From: Mycobacterium aquaticum
GTDB taxonomy: Bacteria > Actinomycetota > Actinomycetes > Mycobacteriales > Mycobacteriaceae
Direction of reading: 5' to 3'
DNA length: 64,000 nucleotides
NCBI RefSeq assembly: GCF_002086485.1
Contig: NZ_MVHF01000013.1
Location: 81,079-145,078, forward strand
Of the stretch, positions 52,101 through 60,471 are shown in pieces (position 1 is the first letter of the stretch; each line of letters opens with the position of its first letter). The translations under genes and the position numbers were made by a program. The notes under the pieces are model-generated. The model did no database searches, was not told the DNA's origin, and saw nothing but the letters and a program-made list of their open reading frames with translations.

Positions 52101-55100
52101 ATGTCGAATGAAACCCGTGAAGAACGGCTCGAGAACCGACTCGCCGCCCTTTATGCCAATGATCCGCAGTTTGCCGCCGCACGACCCGACGAGGCCGTGA
52201 GCACCGCCGTCGACCGTCCCGGCCTACGCCTGCCGGCCATCGTCAAGGAAGTCATGGCCGGCTACGCCGACCGCCCGGCCCTCGGGACCCGCGCCGTCGA
52301 GCTCGTCACCGACGCCGACGGCCGCACCTCGGCCCAGCTGCTGCCTCGCTTCGAGACCATCACCTATCGCCAGCTCGGCGACCGTATCCAGGCCGTCACC
52401 AACGCCTGGCACAACCATCCCGTCAAGCCCGGCGACCGGGTCGCCATCCTCGGCTTCACCAGCGTGGACTACACCACCATCGATGTCGCGCTCATCGAGC
52501 TCGGCGCGGTCTCGGTCCCGCTGCAAACCAGCGCACCCGTCGCGCAGCTACGACCGATCATCGCCGAAACCGAACCCAAGGTCATCGCCTCCAGCGTCGA
52601 CTTCCTCGACGACGCCGTCGCACTGATCCAATCCGGACCGGCCCCGGCCCGCCTGGTGGTGTTCGACTACCGGCCCGAGGTCGACGACCAGCGAGAGGCT
52701 TTCGAGGCCGCCAAGGCCGCCCTCGCAGGCACCGATGTCCACGTGGAAGCCTTTGCCGACGTGCTCGACCGCGGCCGCAGCCTCGCCGACGCGCCGCTGT
52801 ACGTGTCCGGTCAGGCCGACCCGCTGACCCTGCTGATCTACACCTCCGGCAGCACCGGCACCCCCAAGGGCGCGATGTACCCGGAGAGCAAGGTCTCCAC
52901 CATGTGGCGGATCGCGTCCAAGGCCAGCTGGGACGAGAACCAGAGCGTGTTGCCCGCGATCACGCTGAACTTCATGCCGATGAGCCACGTGATGGGCCGC
53001 GGCATCCTCTACGCCACCATCAGCTCCGGCGGCACCGCCTACTTCGCCGCCCGCAGCGACCTGTCGACCTTCCTGGAGGACCTGGCCCTGGTACGGCCCA
53101 CACAGCTGAGCTTCGTGCCCCGGATCTGGGACATGCTGTTCCAGGAGTACCAGAGCCGGTTGGATCAACGCGGCGCCGGTGTTTCTGCGGAAGAGCATGT
53201 GCTCGCCGAAGTCCGCCAAGACCTGCTGGGTGGCCGGTTCGTCTCCGCGATGACGGGCTCTGCCCCGATCTCGGCCGAGATGAAGGCCTGGGTGGAGCGC
53301 CTCTTGGAGATGCACCTGCTGGAGGGTTACGGCTCGACCGAGGCCGGCTCCGTCTTCGTCGACGGACACATCCAGCGCCCGCCGGTGATCGACTACAAAC
53401 TGGCCGACGTGCCCGAGCTGGGATACCTCAGCACCGACCGGCCGCATCCGCGCGGTGAGCTGCTCGTCAAGTCCGAGCAGATGTTCCCCGGCTACTACAA
53501 GCGTCCGGAGATCACGGCCGAGATGTTCGACGCCGACGGCTACTACCGCACCGGCGACATCGTCGCCGAGATCGGCCCCGATCAGGTCGAGTACCTGGAC
53601 CGGCGCAACAATGTCCTCAAGCTGTCGCAGGGCGAGTTCGTCACGGTGTCCAAGCTGGAGGCCGTGTTCGGCGACAGCCCCCTGGTGCGACAGATCTACC
53701 TGTACGGCAACAGCGCTCGCGCATACCTGCTGGCCGTGGTGGTCCCGACCGACCCGACGGTATCGAAGCAGGCGATCAGCGACTCCCTGCAGGACGCGGC
53801 CCGGGCCGCCAACCTGCAGTCCTACGAGGTGCCGCGTGACTTCCTCATCGAGACAACACCTTTCACACTGGAGAACGGTCTGCTGACCGGCATCCGCAAG
53901 CTGGCTCGGCCGAAGTTGAAGGCGCACTACGGCGATCGTCTCGAGCAGCTCTACACCGATCTCGCCGAGGGGCAGGCCAACGAGCTGCGCGAGCTGCGCC
54001 GCCATGGCGCTGACGCACCCGTTCTCGACACCGTCAGCCGCGCCGCAGGCGCCCTGCTGGGGGCGTCGACCTCAGACCTGCGGCCCGACGCCCACTTCAC
54101 CGATCTCGGCGGAGATTCGTTGTCGGCGTTGACCTTCTCCAACCTTTTGCATGAGATCTTCGAGGTAGACGTGCCGGTGGGCGTGATCGTCAGCCCGGCC
54201 AACGACCTGGCGGCCATTGCGGCCTACATCGAGGCCGAGCGGCAGGGTTCGAAGCGGCCGACGTATGCGTCGGTACACGGGCGTGAGGCGACCGTAGTGC
54301 ATGCCGCGGACCTGACCCTGGACAAGTTCATCGACGCCGCGACGCTGGCTGCCGCGCCGTCATTGCCCAAGGCTCCGGCCGAGGTTCGCACGGTGCTGCT
54401 GACCGGTGCCACCGGCTTCCTGGGCCGCTACCTGGCCCTGGAGTGGCTGGAACGCATGGACCTGGTCGACGGCAAGGTCATCGCCCTGGTGCGCGCCCGC
54501 TCCAACGAGGAAGCCCGCGTCCGCCTCGACGCCATCTTCGACACCGGCGACGCGAAACTCCTTGCCCACTACCAGGAATTGGCCGCCGACCACCTCGAGG
54601 TCATCGCAGGCGACAAGGGAGAGGCAAACCTCGGGCTCGACGACGCCACGTGGCAGCGGCTGGCCGACGACGTCGACCTGATCGTCGACCCGGCCGCCCT
54701 GGTCAACCACGTGCTGCCCTACAGCCAGTTGTTCGGGCCCAACGCCCTGGGTACCGCCGAGCTGATCCGCATCGCCCTGACCACCAAGATCAAGCCGTTC
54801 GTGTATGTCTCGACCATCGGTGTCGGCTGGGGTATCAAGCCCGGCGAGTTCGTCGAGGACGCCGACATCCGGCAGATCTCCGCGACACGTCAGATCGACG
54901 ACTCGTACGCCAACGGCTACGGCAACAGCAAGTGGGCCGGCGAGGTCCTTCTGCGCGAGGCGCACGACCTGTGCGAGCTGCCTGTCTCGGTGTTCCGCTG
55001 CGACATGATCCTGGCCGACACCACCTACTCGGGCCAGCTGAACCTGCCCGACATGTTCACCCGGATGATGTTCAGCCTGGTCGCCACCGGCATCGCGCCC

Positions 55101-55577
55101 GGATCGTTCTATGAGCTGGGCGCCGACGGTAAACGGCAGCGGGCGCACTACGACGGCCTGCCTGTCGAGTTCATCGCCGAAGCGATCTCCACCCTCGGGG
55201 TGCGCGTGACGGACGGTTTCGAGACCTACCACGTGATGAACCCGTACGACGACGGCCTGGGTCTCGACGAGTTCGTCGACTGGCTCATCGAAGCCGGTTA
55301 CCCGGTGCATCGGATCGACGACTACGCGACCTGGTTGCAGCGGTTCGACACCGCGCTGCGCGCATTGCCGGACAAGCAACGTCAGGCCTCACTGCTGCCG
55401 TTGCTGCACAACTACCAGCAGCCCAGCCGGCCGATGCTCGGCGCAGGCGCACCGACCGACCACTTCCGGGAAGCGGTGCAGGAAGCCAAGATCGGGCCCG
55501 ACAAGGACATCCCGCACGTGACACCCGCGGTCATCGTCCAGTACGTCACCAACCTGCAGCAGCTCGGCCTGCTGTAA
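52101..55577 (+). CDS. car: Carboxylic acid reductase, second copy (FadD9/CAR family)
   Basis: An 1158-residue paralogue of the preceding gene with the same domains: IYTSGSTGTPKGA (near 247), Ser673 in LGGDSLSA, TGATGFLGRYL, and Tyr940-x3-Lys944 in YGNSKWAGE. It should catalyse the same ATP/NADPH-dependent acid-to-aldehyde reduction. The adenylation domain differs clearly from copy 1, so substrate range may differ. Part of the reductase domain is almost identical at DNA level. ATG 52101 has AGGGGAC upstream; the in-frame TTG 52077 is less likely. Confidence 0.96.
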   Translation: MSNETREERLENRLAALYANDPQFAAARPDEAVSTAVDRPGLRLPAIVKEVMAGYADRPALGTRAVELVTDADGRTSAQLLPRFETITYRQLGDRIQAVTNAWHNHPVKPGDRVAILGFTSVDYTTIDVALIELGAVSVPLQTSAPVAQLRPIIAETEPKVIASSVDFLDDAVALIQSGPAPARLVVFDYRPEVDDQREAFEAAKAALAGTDVHVEAFADVLDRGRSLADAPLYVSGQADPLTLLIYTSGSTGTPKGAMYPESKVSTMWRIASKASWDENQSVLPAITLNFMPMSHVMGRGILYATISSGGTAYFAARSDLSTFLEDLALVRPTQLSFVPRIWDMLFQEYQSRLDQRGAGVSAEEHVLAEVRQDLLGGRFVSAMTGSAPISAEMKAWVERLLEMHLLEGYGSTEAGSVFVDGHIQRPPVIDYKLADVPELGYLSTDRPHPRGELLVKSEQMFPGYYKRPEITAEMFDADGYYRTGDIVAEIGPDQVEYLDRRNNVLKLSQGEFVTVSKLEAVFGDSPLVRQIYLYGNSARAYLLAVVVPTDPTVSKQAISDSLQDAARAANLQSYEVPRDFLIETTPFTLENGLLTGIRKLARPKLKAHYGDRLEQLYTDLAEGQANELRELRRHGADAPVLDTVSRAAGALLGASTSDLRPDAHFTDLGGDSLSALTFSNLLHEIFEVDVPVGVIVSPANDLAAIAAYIEAERQGSKRPTYASVHGREATVVHAADLTLDKFIDAATLAAAPSLPKAPAEVRTVLLTGATGFLGRYLALEWLERMDLVDGKVIALVRARSNEEARVRLDAIFDTGDAKLLAHYQELAADHLEVIAGDKGEANLGLDDATWQRLADDVDLIVDPAALVNHVLPYSQLFGPNALGTAELIRIALTTKIKPFVYVSTIGVGWGIKPGEFVEDADIRQISATRQIDDSYANGYGNSKWAGEVLLREAHDLCELPVSVFRCDMILADTTYSGQLNLPDMFTRMMFSLVATGIAPGSFYELGADGKRQRAHYDGLPVEFIAEAISTLGVRVTDGFETYHVMNPYDDGLGLDEFVDWLIEAGYPVHRIDDYATWLQRFDTALRALPDKQRQASLLPLLHNYQQPSRPMLGAGAPTDHFREAVQEAKIGPDKDIPHVTPAVIVQYVTNLQQLGLL

Positions 55578-55603
55578 CACGCTTCCCCACAAGGGAAGAT
55601 CCC

Positions 55604-55642
55604 CTGAGCGGCCGCGGTCCCACCAGGACCGCGGCCGATCAG
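55604..55642. terminator. Hairpin after the second car gene
   Basis: GGCCGCGGTCC (55610-55620) and GGACCGCGGCC (55626-55636) form a perfect 11-bp stem with a 5-nt loop. Outer CTGA/TCAG ends also pair. It lies 33 bp after the car stop and just before copy B of the dispersed repeat. Confidence 0.72.
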
Positions 55643-55647
55643 TCTCT

Positions 55648-55710
55648 GGCCGAGCAGACACGGCGGTACCGGAAACCCCGCGTGTCGCGGACTTTCGTGT
55701 CTGCTCGGCC
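55648..55710. repeat. Dispersed palindromic repeat, copy B (terminator-like)
   Basis: Perfect 15-bp arms GGCCGAGCAGACACG (55648-55662) and CGTGTCTGCTCGGCC (55696-55710) around a 33-nt interior. Its reverse complement aligns along its length with copy A at 5252-5312, including the interior. It occupies another convergent junction and ends one base before the stop of the DUF1304 gene. Confidence 0.78.
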
Positions 55711-56097
55711 TTAGAGCGCGACCCCGATGGCCACCAGCAGCACCGCGATCAGCGGGAAGATGCCCTGCGTGATGGCGGCGCGGGCCTTGTCCGGTGAGGT
55801 GGTGAGCAGAACCAGCGCCGCGGCCAGCATGGAGCCGACCCCGGCCAACACCAGGGCAACACCGACAGCGTTGTGCCCCAGCGTAATTCCCAAGATGCCG
55901 ATGCCCGTGACGATGGCAAGGAACAGATTGTAGAAGCCCTGGTTGAACGCCAGCTCCTTGGTGATCTCCGCGGTTTCCGCGGTGGTACCGAAGGTCGCTC
56001 GAGTGCGCGGCGAGGTCCAGGTGAGCGATTCCATCACGAAGATGTAGACGTGCAGAACTGCGGCGAGGGCGGCGAAAACCAAACCGGCGATGACCAT
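55711..56097 (-). CDS. DUF1304 family membrane protein
   Basis: A 128-residue protein with four membrane helices. The DUF1304 signature is seen in HVYIFVMESLTW and ELAFNQGFYNLFLAIVTGIG. The function of the family is not established. It lies downstream of ruvB on the same strand (5-nt gap) and could be co-transcribed with ruvCAB. Confidence 0.88.
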   Translation of the reverse strand: MVIAGLVFAALAAVLHVYIFVMESLTWTSPRTRATFGTTAETAEITKELAFNQGFYNLFLAIVTGIGILGITLGHNAVGVALVLAGVGSMLAAALVLLTTSPDKARAAITQGIFPLIAVLLVAIGVAL

Positions 56098-56102
56098 GGG
56101 GA

Positions 56103-57158
56103 CTATTCAAACAGCCCGGCCTGGCCAAGACCCGTTATCGGCGGCTGCATGCCGAGGTGAGTCCAGGCCAGTGGCGTGGCCACCCGGCCCCGCGGAGTGC
56201 GCGCCACCATCCCGGCACGGACCAGGAACGGCTCGCACACCTCCTCGACGGTGGTGGCCTCCTCCCCGACCGCCACGGCCAACGTCGACACGCCGACCGG
56301 GCCACCGCCGAAACTCCGGGTGAGCGCCGACAGCACGGCCCGGTCCAGCCGGTCCAGACCAAGTTCGTCGACGTCGTAGACCTCCAGTGCGGCCTTGGCG
56401 ATGTCGCGCGTGATGTTGCCGTCGGCGCGCACCTCGGCATAGTCCCGGACTCGGCGCAGTAGCCGGTTGGCGATGCGCGGGGTGCCCCGGGAACGCATCG
56501 CGATCTCCGCCCCGGCCTCGGCGCCCAGACTGATGCCGAGGATGCCTGCCGAGCGGGCCAGCACGCGCTCCAACTCCACCGGCTCGTAGAAATCCATGTG
56601 CGCGGTGAACCCGAACCGGTCCCGCAGCGGTCCGGTCAGAGCGCCGGACCGGGTGGTCGCACCGACCAGGGTGAACGGTGCGACCTCCAGCGGAATGGAC
56701 GTGGCCCCAGGGCCTTTGCCCACGACGACGTCGACGCGGAAGTCCTCCATCGCCAGGTAGAGCATCTCCTCGGCGGGGCGGGCGATGCGGTGGATCTCAT
56801 CGATGAACAACACATCGTGCTCGACGAGGTTGGACAGCATTGCCGCCAGGTCGCCTGCCCGCTCCAACGCGGGACCGGAGGTGAGACGCAGCGATGAGCC
56901 CAGCTCGGCGGCGATGATCATGGCCAGCGACGTCTTGCCCAGGCCGGGCGGGCCGGACAGCAGGATGTGATCCGGTGTGCCGCCGCGGTTCTTGGCACCT
57001 TCGAGCACCAGCTGCAACTGCTCACGCACCCGCGGCTGACCGATGAACTCGCCGAGCGAGCGGGGCCGCAGGCTGGCGTCGATATCACCTTCGCCGACGG
57101 TCAGCGCCGGCGTCACCTCGCGGTCGTCGGGCTCCTCGGTCTCGTCGAACCGACCCAT
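56103..57158 (-). CDS. ruvB: Holliday junction branch migration ATPase RuvB
   Basis: A 351-residue AAA+ motor. It has RPRSLGEFIGQPRVREQLQLVL, Walker A GPPGLGKTSLA, Walker B LFIDEIHR, sensor 1 GATTRSGALTGPLRDRFG, and a C-terminal winged helix with RTPRGRVATPLAW. It drives branch migration of Holliday junctions with RuvA in recombination repair. It starts 2 nt after the ruvA stop. Confidence 0.97.
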   Translation of the reverse strand: MGRFDETEEPDDREVTPALTVGEGDIDASLRPRSLGEFIGQPRVREQLQLVLEGAKNRGGTPDHILLSGPPGLGKTSLAMIIAAELGSSLRLTSGPALERAGDLAAMLSNLVEHDVLFIDEIHRIARPAEEMLYLAMEDFRVDVVVGKGPGATSIPLEVAPFTLVGATTRSGALTGPLRDRFGFTAHMDFYEPVELERVLARSAGILGISLGAEAGAEIAMRSRGTPRIANRLLRRVRDYAEVRADGNITRDIAKAALEVYDVDELGLDRLDRAVLSALTRSFGGGPVGVSTLAVAVGEEATTVEEVCEPFLVRAGMVARTPRGRVATPLAWTHLGMQPPITGLGQAGLFE

Positions 57159-57160
57159 GA

Positions 57161-57748
57161 TTACTTCTTACCGAGCATCGACAACGCCGACCGCAATGCG
57201 GTGGACGTGGTGGCCTCGGGGTCGTTGGCCAACACCTTGTCGGTGGCTTCTTCGGCTTGTTTGGCCGGAAAACCAAGGCCGACAAGGGCTTCCACCACTG
57301 GACCGCGGACAGCGTGGCCGCCGGCCCCGCCGGTCGCACCGGCGGTGACCGCCCCGATCTTGTCCCGCAGCTCCAGCACCATGCGCTCGGCACCGCGCTT
57401 GCCGATACCGGGCACCCGCGTCAACGCGGTCACATCGCCGTCGGCCAGCGCCTGCCGCAGCGCCTGCGGGTCGTATACGGCCAGCGTCGCGAGCGCGATC
57501 TTCGGACCGACCCCGGATACGCCGAGCAGCGTCAAGAACAGATCGCGCGCATCCCCGTCGGCGAACCCGTAGAGCGTCATGGAGTCTTCGCGCACGATCA
57601 TCGCGGTGATCAGCCGGGCGTCGGTGCCACGACGCAGGTTCGCCAACGTCGTCGGGGTGGCCATCACCTTGTAGCCGACGCCTGCGGCTTCGATCACGGC
57701 GTGATCGAGTGCGATGTCGATGACCTCGCCGCGGACCGATGCGATCAT
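57161..57748 (-). CDS. ruvA: Holliday junction DNA helicase subunit RuvA
   Basis: A 195-residue protein with domain I starting MIASVRGEV, the helix-hairpin-helix region LLGVSGVGPKIALA and RVPGIGKRGAERMVLEL, and domain III at the C-terminus. The RuvA tetramer binds Holliday junctions and loads RuvB. The start overlaps the ruvC stop (ATGA at 57748-57745), so ruvC, ruvA and ruvB form one operon. Confidence 0.97.
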   Translation of the reverse strand: MIASVRGEVIDIALDHAVIEAAGVGYKVMATPTTLANLRRGTDARLITAMIVREDSMTLYGFADGDARDLFLTLLGVSGVGPKIALATLAVYDPQALRQALADGDVTALTRVPGIGKRGAERMVLELRDKIGAVTAGATGGAGGHAVRGPVVEALVGLGFPAKQAEEATDKVLANDPEATTSTALRSALSMLGKK

Positions 57749-58302
57749 GCCCGGGCCGCCTTGAGCCTCGCCTGATACTTGCGGCGCTGCTCGGCCGCCA
57801 GCGCTTCGGCGGCCGCCATGCGCGCGAGCATCGGCGCCCGCCAGCAGTGGCAGATCGCTAGCGCGAGCGCGTCAGCCGCGTCGGCGGGGGTCGGTTTGGC
57901 TTGCAGCGCAAGGATCCTGGTGACCATCTCGGTGACCTGAGACTTGTCGGCCCGACCGTTTCCGGTGACCGCGGCCTTCACCTCGGACGGCGTATGAAAG
58001 TGCACGTCGATGTCTCGGCGCGCGGCCGCCAGCGCGATCACGCCGCCGGCCTGGGCGGTGCCCATCACCGTCGACACATTCTGTTGCGCGAAGACCCGCT
58101 CGATGGCGATCACATCGGGCCGATGGGTGTCCATCCAGTACTCGACGGTGTCGCTGATGGTGAGCAGCCGCTTCTGCAACGGCGCGTCGGCCGGGGTGCG
58201 GACCACGTCGACGTCCAGCGCGATGACCTGCCGGCCCTTCCCGTTCTCGATCACGGACAGCCCGCAACGCGTCAACCCGGGATCCACTCCCATCACCCGC
58301 AC
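57745..58302 (-). CDS. ruvC: Holliday junction resolvase RuvC
   Basis: A 185-residue endonuclease with RVMGVDPGLTRCGLSVI (acidic Asp7), AIERVFAQQNVSTVMGTAQAGG (active Glu) and PTPADAADALALAICH (the last acidic pair). It resolves Holliday junctions by paired nicks. GTG 58302 was chosen because it gives the N-terminus VRVMGVDPG seen in M. tuberculosis RuvC. It is first in ruvCAB, with DNA-damage promoter motifs upstream. Confidence 0.96.
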   Translation of the reverse strand: MRVMGVDPGLTRCGLSVIENGKGRQVIALDVDVVRTPADAPLQKRLLTISDTVEYWMDTHRPDVIAIERVFAQQNVSTVMGTAQAGGVIALAAARRDIDVHFHTPSEVKAAVTGNGRADKSQVTEMVTRILALQAKPTPADAADALALAICHCWRAPMLARMAAAEALAAEQRRKYQARLKAARA

Positions 58303-58318
58303 GCGAACCCTTTCGTCA

Positions 58319-58330
58319 GAACATCTGTTC
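58319..58330 (-). promoter_or_regulatory. LexA (SOS) box upstream of ruvCAB
   Basis: GAACATCTGTTC at 58319-58330 is a full GAAC-N4-GTTC palindrome. On the minus strand it reads TCGAACAGATGTTCTGA, matching the mycobacterial LexA consensus TCGAAC-N4-GTTCGA except in the outermost bases. It lies 17 bp before the ruvC start, so LexA should repress ruvCAB. Confidence 0.88.
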
Positions 58331-58333
58331 GAG

Positions 58334-58356
58334 AGCCTAGCGCGGGCCACCGACCT
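58334..58356 (-). promoter_or_regulatory. RecA-NDp (PafBC-type) promoter of ruvC
   Basis: On the minus strand AGGTCGGTG (58356-58348), an 8-nt spacer, then TAGGCT (58339-58334). This fits the LexA-independent DNA-damage promoter consensus TTGTCRGTG-N8-TAnnnT in the core GTCGGTG and in the exact spacing. Its position directly upstream of the LexA box indicates dual control of ruvCAB. Confidence 0.8.
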
Positions 58357-58450
58357 GGTGCGGCAGGGACACGCTCAGAACCGGCGGACTCATCGGGCCC
58401 GGCGCCGCGTTGCATGCTGGTAGCGACCCGATAAGGCTGGAGGAGACATC

Positions 58451-59110
58451 ATGCACGTCGTGATCGCCGGTGGACACGGCAAGATCGCCCTGATCCTGGA
58501 GAGACTGCTGGCCGAGCGCGGTGATTCGGTGACCGGCCTGATCCGCAACCCGGCCCAGATTGCCGACCTCGAGGCCGCAGGCGCCCGGGCTGTCGTGCTG
58601 GACCTGGAGCAGGCCTCGGTCGACGAGGTCACCGAGCAGCTGCGGGGTGCCGACGCGGTGGTGTTCGCGGCGGGTGCCGGGCCGGGCAGCGGCGCGGCCC
58701 GCAAGGAGACCGTCGACCGAGACGCGGCGATCCTGCTGGCCGACGCAGCCGAGGCCGCCGGGGTCGAGCGGTATGTGATGATCTCGGCGCTGGCGGCCGA
58801 CGACCGGACCCTCGACGACGGCTACGACGAGGTGTTCCGCGCCTACATGCGCGCCAAGGCGGACGCCGACGCGAATGTGCGGGCCCGTTCGGGGCTGCAG
58901 ACCACAATCGTGCGGCCCGGCGGGCTGACCGACGAGGCAGGCACCGGCGTCGTACGGATCGCCGAAGCCACCGGGCGCGGCACCGTCCCGCGGGCCGACG
59001 TCGCCGCGGTGTTACTGGCCGTGCTCGACGCACCGCGGACGGCCGGCGAGACGTTCGAGGTCATCTCCGGCGAGACTCCGATCGCAGCGGCGGTGGCCGC
59101 GATCGGCTAG
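58451..59110 (+). CDS. NAD(P)-binding atypical SDR family protein
   Basis: A 219-residue Rossmann protein. The N-terminus VVIAGGHGKIALILERLL is the GxxGxxG type of extended or atypical SDRs. VVFAAGAGPGSG and RYVMISALAADD follow, with no canonical YxxxK. Such proteins are often NADPH-dependent reductases or regulatory sensors; the substrate is unknown. GGAGGAG lies upstream of the ATG. It is divergent from ruvCAB. Confidence 0.85.
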   Translation: MHVVIAGGHGKIALILERLLAERGDSVTGLIRNPAQIADLEAAGARAVVLDLEQASVDEVTEQLRGADAVVFAAGAGPGSGAARKETVDRDAAILLADAAEAAGVERYVMISALAADDRTLDDGYDEVFRAYMRAKADADANVRARSGLQTTIVRPGGLTDEAGTGVVRIAEATGRGTVPRADVAAVLLAVLDAPRTAGETFEVISGETPIAAAVAAIG

Positions 59111-59114
59111 GGGT

Positions 59115-59531
59115 CTACGCGGCCGACGCGGCGGCCGGGCCCGCTTCCCCCGCCGCGATGGCCGACTTCAACTCCTCGATCCGGTCGCTGGTGGCGCTCC
59201 AGCCACGTACGGCTTCTTCGGCGACGATCTTGTGCTGACGGCGCACCACGATGATCCACGGCGTGCCGAACAGCGACCGGGCCAGCACCCACAGCGGCAA
59301 CAGAAGCAAAAGCAGCAGGAACTCGGCAGCGACCAGCACTGCCAACAACACCACGGGAATCAGCAGCACCAGCACGACGATGTTCAGCACGATGCTGATG
59401 ACGTCGTCGCCGTCGGACAGGGACATGTCACCAACGCCCCAGTCTTCGGGCATCTTTCGGCGTGGGCGCCACGGCAGCCACCGCCGGCGCACCGTCCACT
59501 TCACGTTCTGGGGATCGCGAACCGCCCCCAC
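59115..59531 (-). CDS. Small membrane protein, unknown function
   Basis: About 138 residues. A basic N-terminus is followed by a long hydrophobic region (IVLNIVVLVLLIPVVLLAVLVAAEFLLLLLLLPLWVLARSL, two helices) and a soluble Ala-rich C-terminus. The family was not recognised. The GTG start at 59531 lies 6 nt after the yebC stop; the ATG at 59426 is an alternative. It is convergent with the SDR gene (4-nt gap). Confidence 0.65.
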   Translation of the reverse strand: MGAVRDPQNVKWTVRRRWLPWRPRRKMPEDWGVGDMSLSDGDDVISIVLNIVVLVLLIPVVLLAVLVAAEFLLLLLLLPLWVLARSLFGTPWIIVVRRQHKIVAEEAVRGWSATSDRIEELKSAIAAGEAGPAAASAA

Positions 59532-59537
59532 TACCGG

Positions 59538-60293
59538 CTACTCCTCGTCGAGGGCCGCGGCAACATCGTCGGGGATGTCGACGTTGGTGTACACCTCTTG
59601 CACGTCGTCGCTGTCCTCAAGCGCATCGACCAGCTTGAGCACCTTGCGGGCGCCGTCGAGATCGACCGGAACGGTGACCGACGGCTGGAAGCTGGCCTCG
59701 GCCGAGTCGTAGTCGATCCCGGCGTCCTGCAGCGCCGTGCGGACCGCGACCAGGTCGGAGGGCTCGGACACGATCTCGAACGCGTCGCCCAGGTCGTTGA
59801 CCTCCTCGGCGCCGGCTTCGAGCACCGCCAGCAGCACATCGTCCTCGGTCAGGCCGTTCTTCTCCAGCGTCACCACACCCTTGCGGGAGAACAGGTAGGA
59901 CACCGAGCCGGGATCGGCCATGCTGCCGCCATTGCGGGTCATCGCGACCCGCACCTCACCGGCGGCCCGATTGCGGTTGTCGCTCAGGCACTCGATGAGC
60001 ACCGCGACACCGTTGGGGCCGTAGCCCTCGTACATGATGGTCTGCCAGTCGGCACCACCGGCTTCTTCGCCGGCACCACGCTTGCGGGCCCGCTCGATGT
60101 TGTCGTTGGGCACCGAGGTCTTCTTGGCCTTCTGGATGGCGTCGTACAGCGTGGGGTTACCGCCCGGGTCACCGCCGCCGGTGCGCGCAGCCACCTCGAT
60201 GTTCTTGATCAGCTTGGCGAATTCTTTACCCCGGCGCGCGTCTTTGACGGCCTTCTGGTGCTTTGTGGTGGCCCACTTGGAATGGCCGCTCAT
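59538..60293 (-). CDS. yebC: YebC/PmpR family DNA-binding or translation-factor protein
   Basis: A 251-residue YebC protein: SGHSKWATTKHQKAVKDARRGKEFAKL at the N-terminus, then GGNPTLYDAIQKAKKTSVPNDNIERA and VAMTRNGGSMADPGSVSYLF. The family has been described as transcription regulators and, more recently, as factors that help ribosomes at proline stretches. The ATG at 60293 was chosen by the conserved MSGHSKW start. It is the M. tuberculosis Rv2603c counterpart. Confidence 0.95.
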   Translation of the reverse strand: MSGHSKWATTKHQKAVKDARRGKEFAKLIKNIEVAARTGGGDPGGNPTLYDAIQKAKKTSVPNDNIERARKRGAGEEAGGADWQTIMYEGYGPNGVAVLIECLSDNRNRAAGEVRVAMTRNGGSMADPGSVSYLFSRKGVVTLEKNGLTEDDVLLAVLEAGAEEVNDLGDAFEIVSEPSDLVAVRTALQDAGIDYDSAEASFQPSVTVPVDLDGARKVLKLVDALEDSDDVQEVYTNVDIPDDVAAALDEE

Positions 60294-60471
60294 GCAGGTA
60301 CGCCCTCTTTCTGGTGAAACTCCGGCTGCCCATTCTACGTGGGCCGACGCGCAGCCCCGAGCCGACGGGCTTTTGTGCGTAGGCAGCCCGTGTTGGGCAT
60401 CCGTGCGCCGATGCCGCTGGCGACGGATCGGCACCAGCGCACCGGGCACAGTGACCGGCCGCTCTGGACCG

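Noticed and set aside
52548..54005. Minus-strand open frame opposite the second car gene
   Set aside because: Same reason as for the first car gene: it is a codon-bias shadow of a certain coding sequence.
60294..60471. Possible RNA gene or regulatory RNA in the gap upstream of yebC
   Set aside because: No tRNA-like or riboswitch-like structure and no consistent long stem was found by eye.
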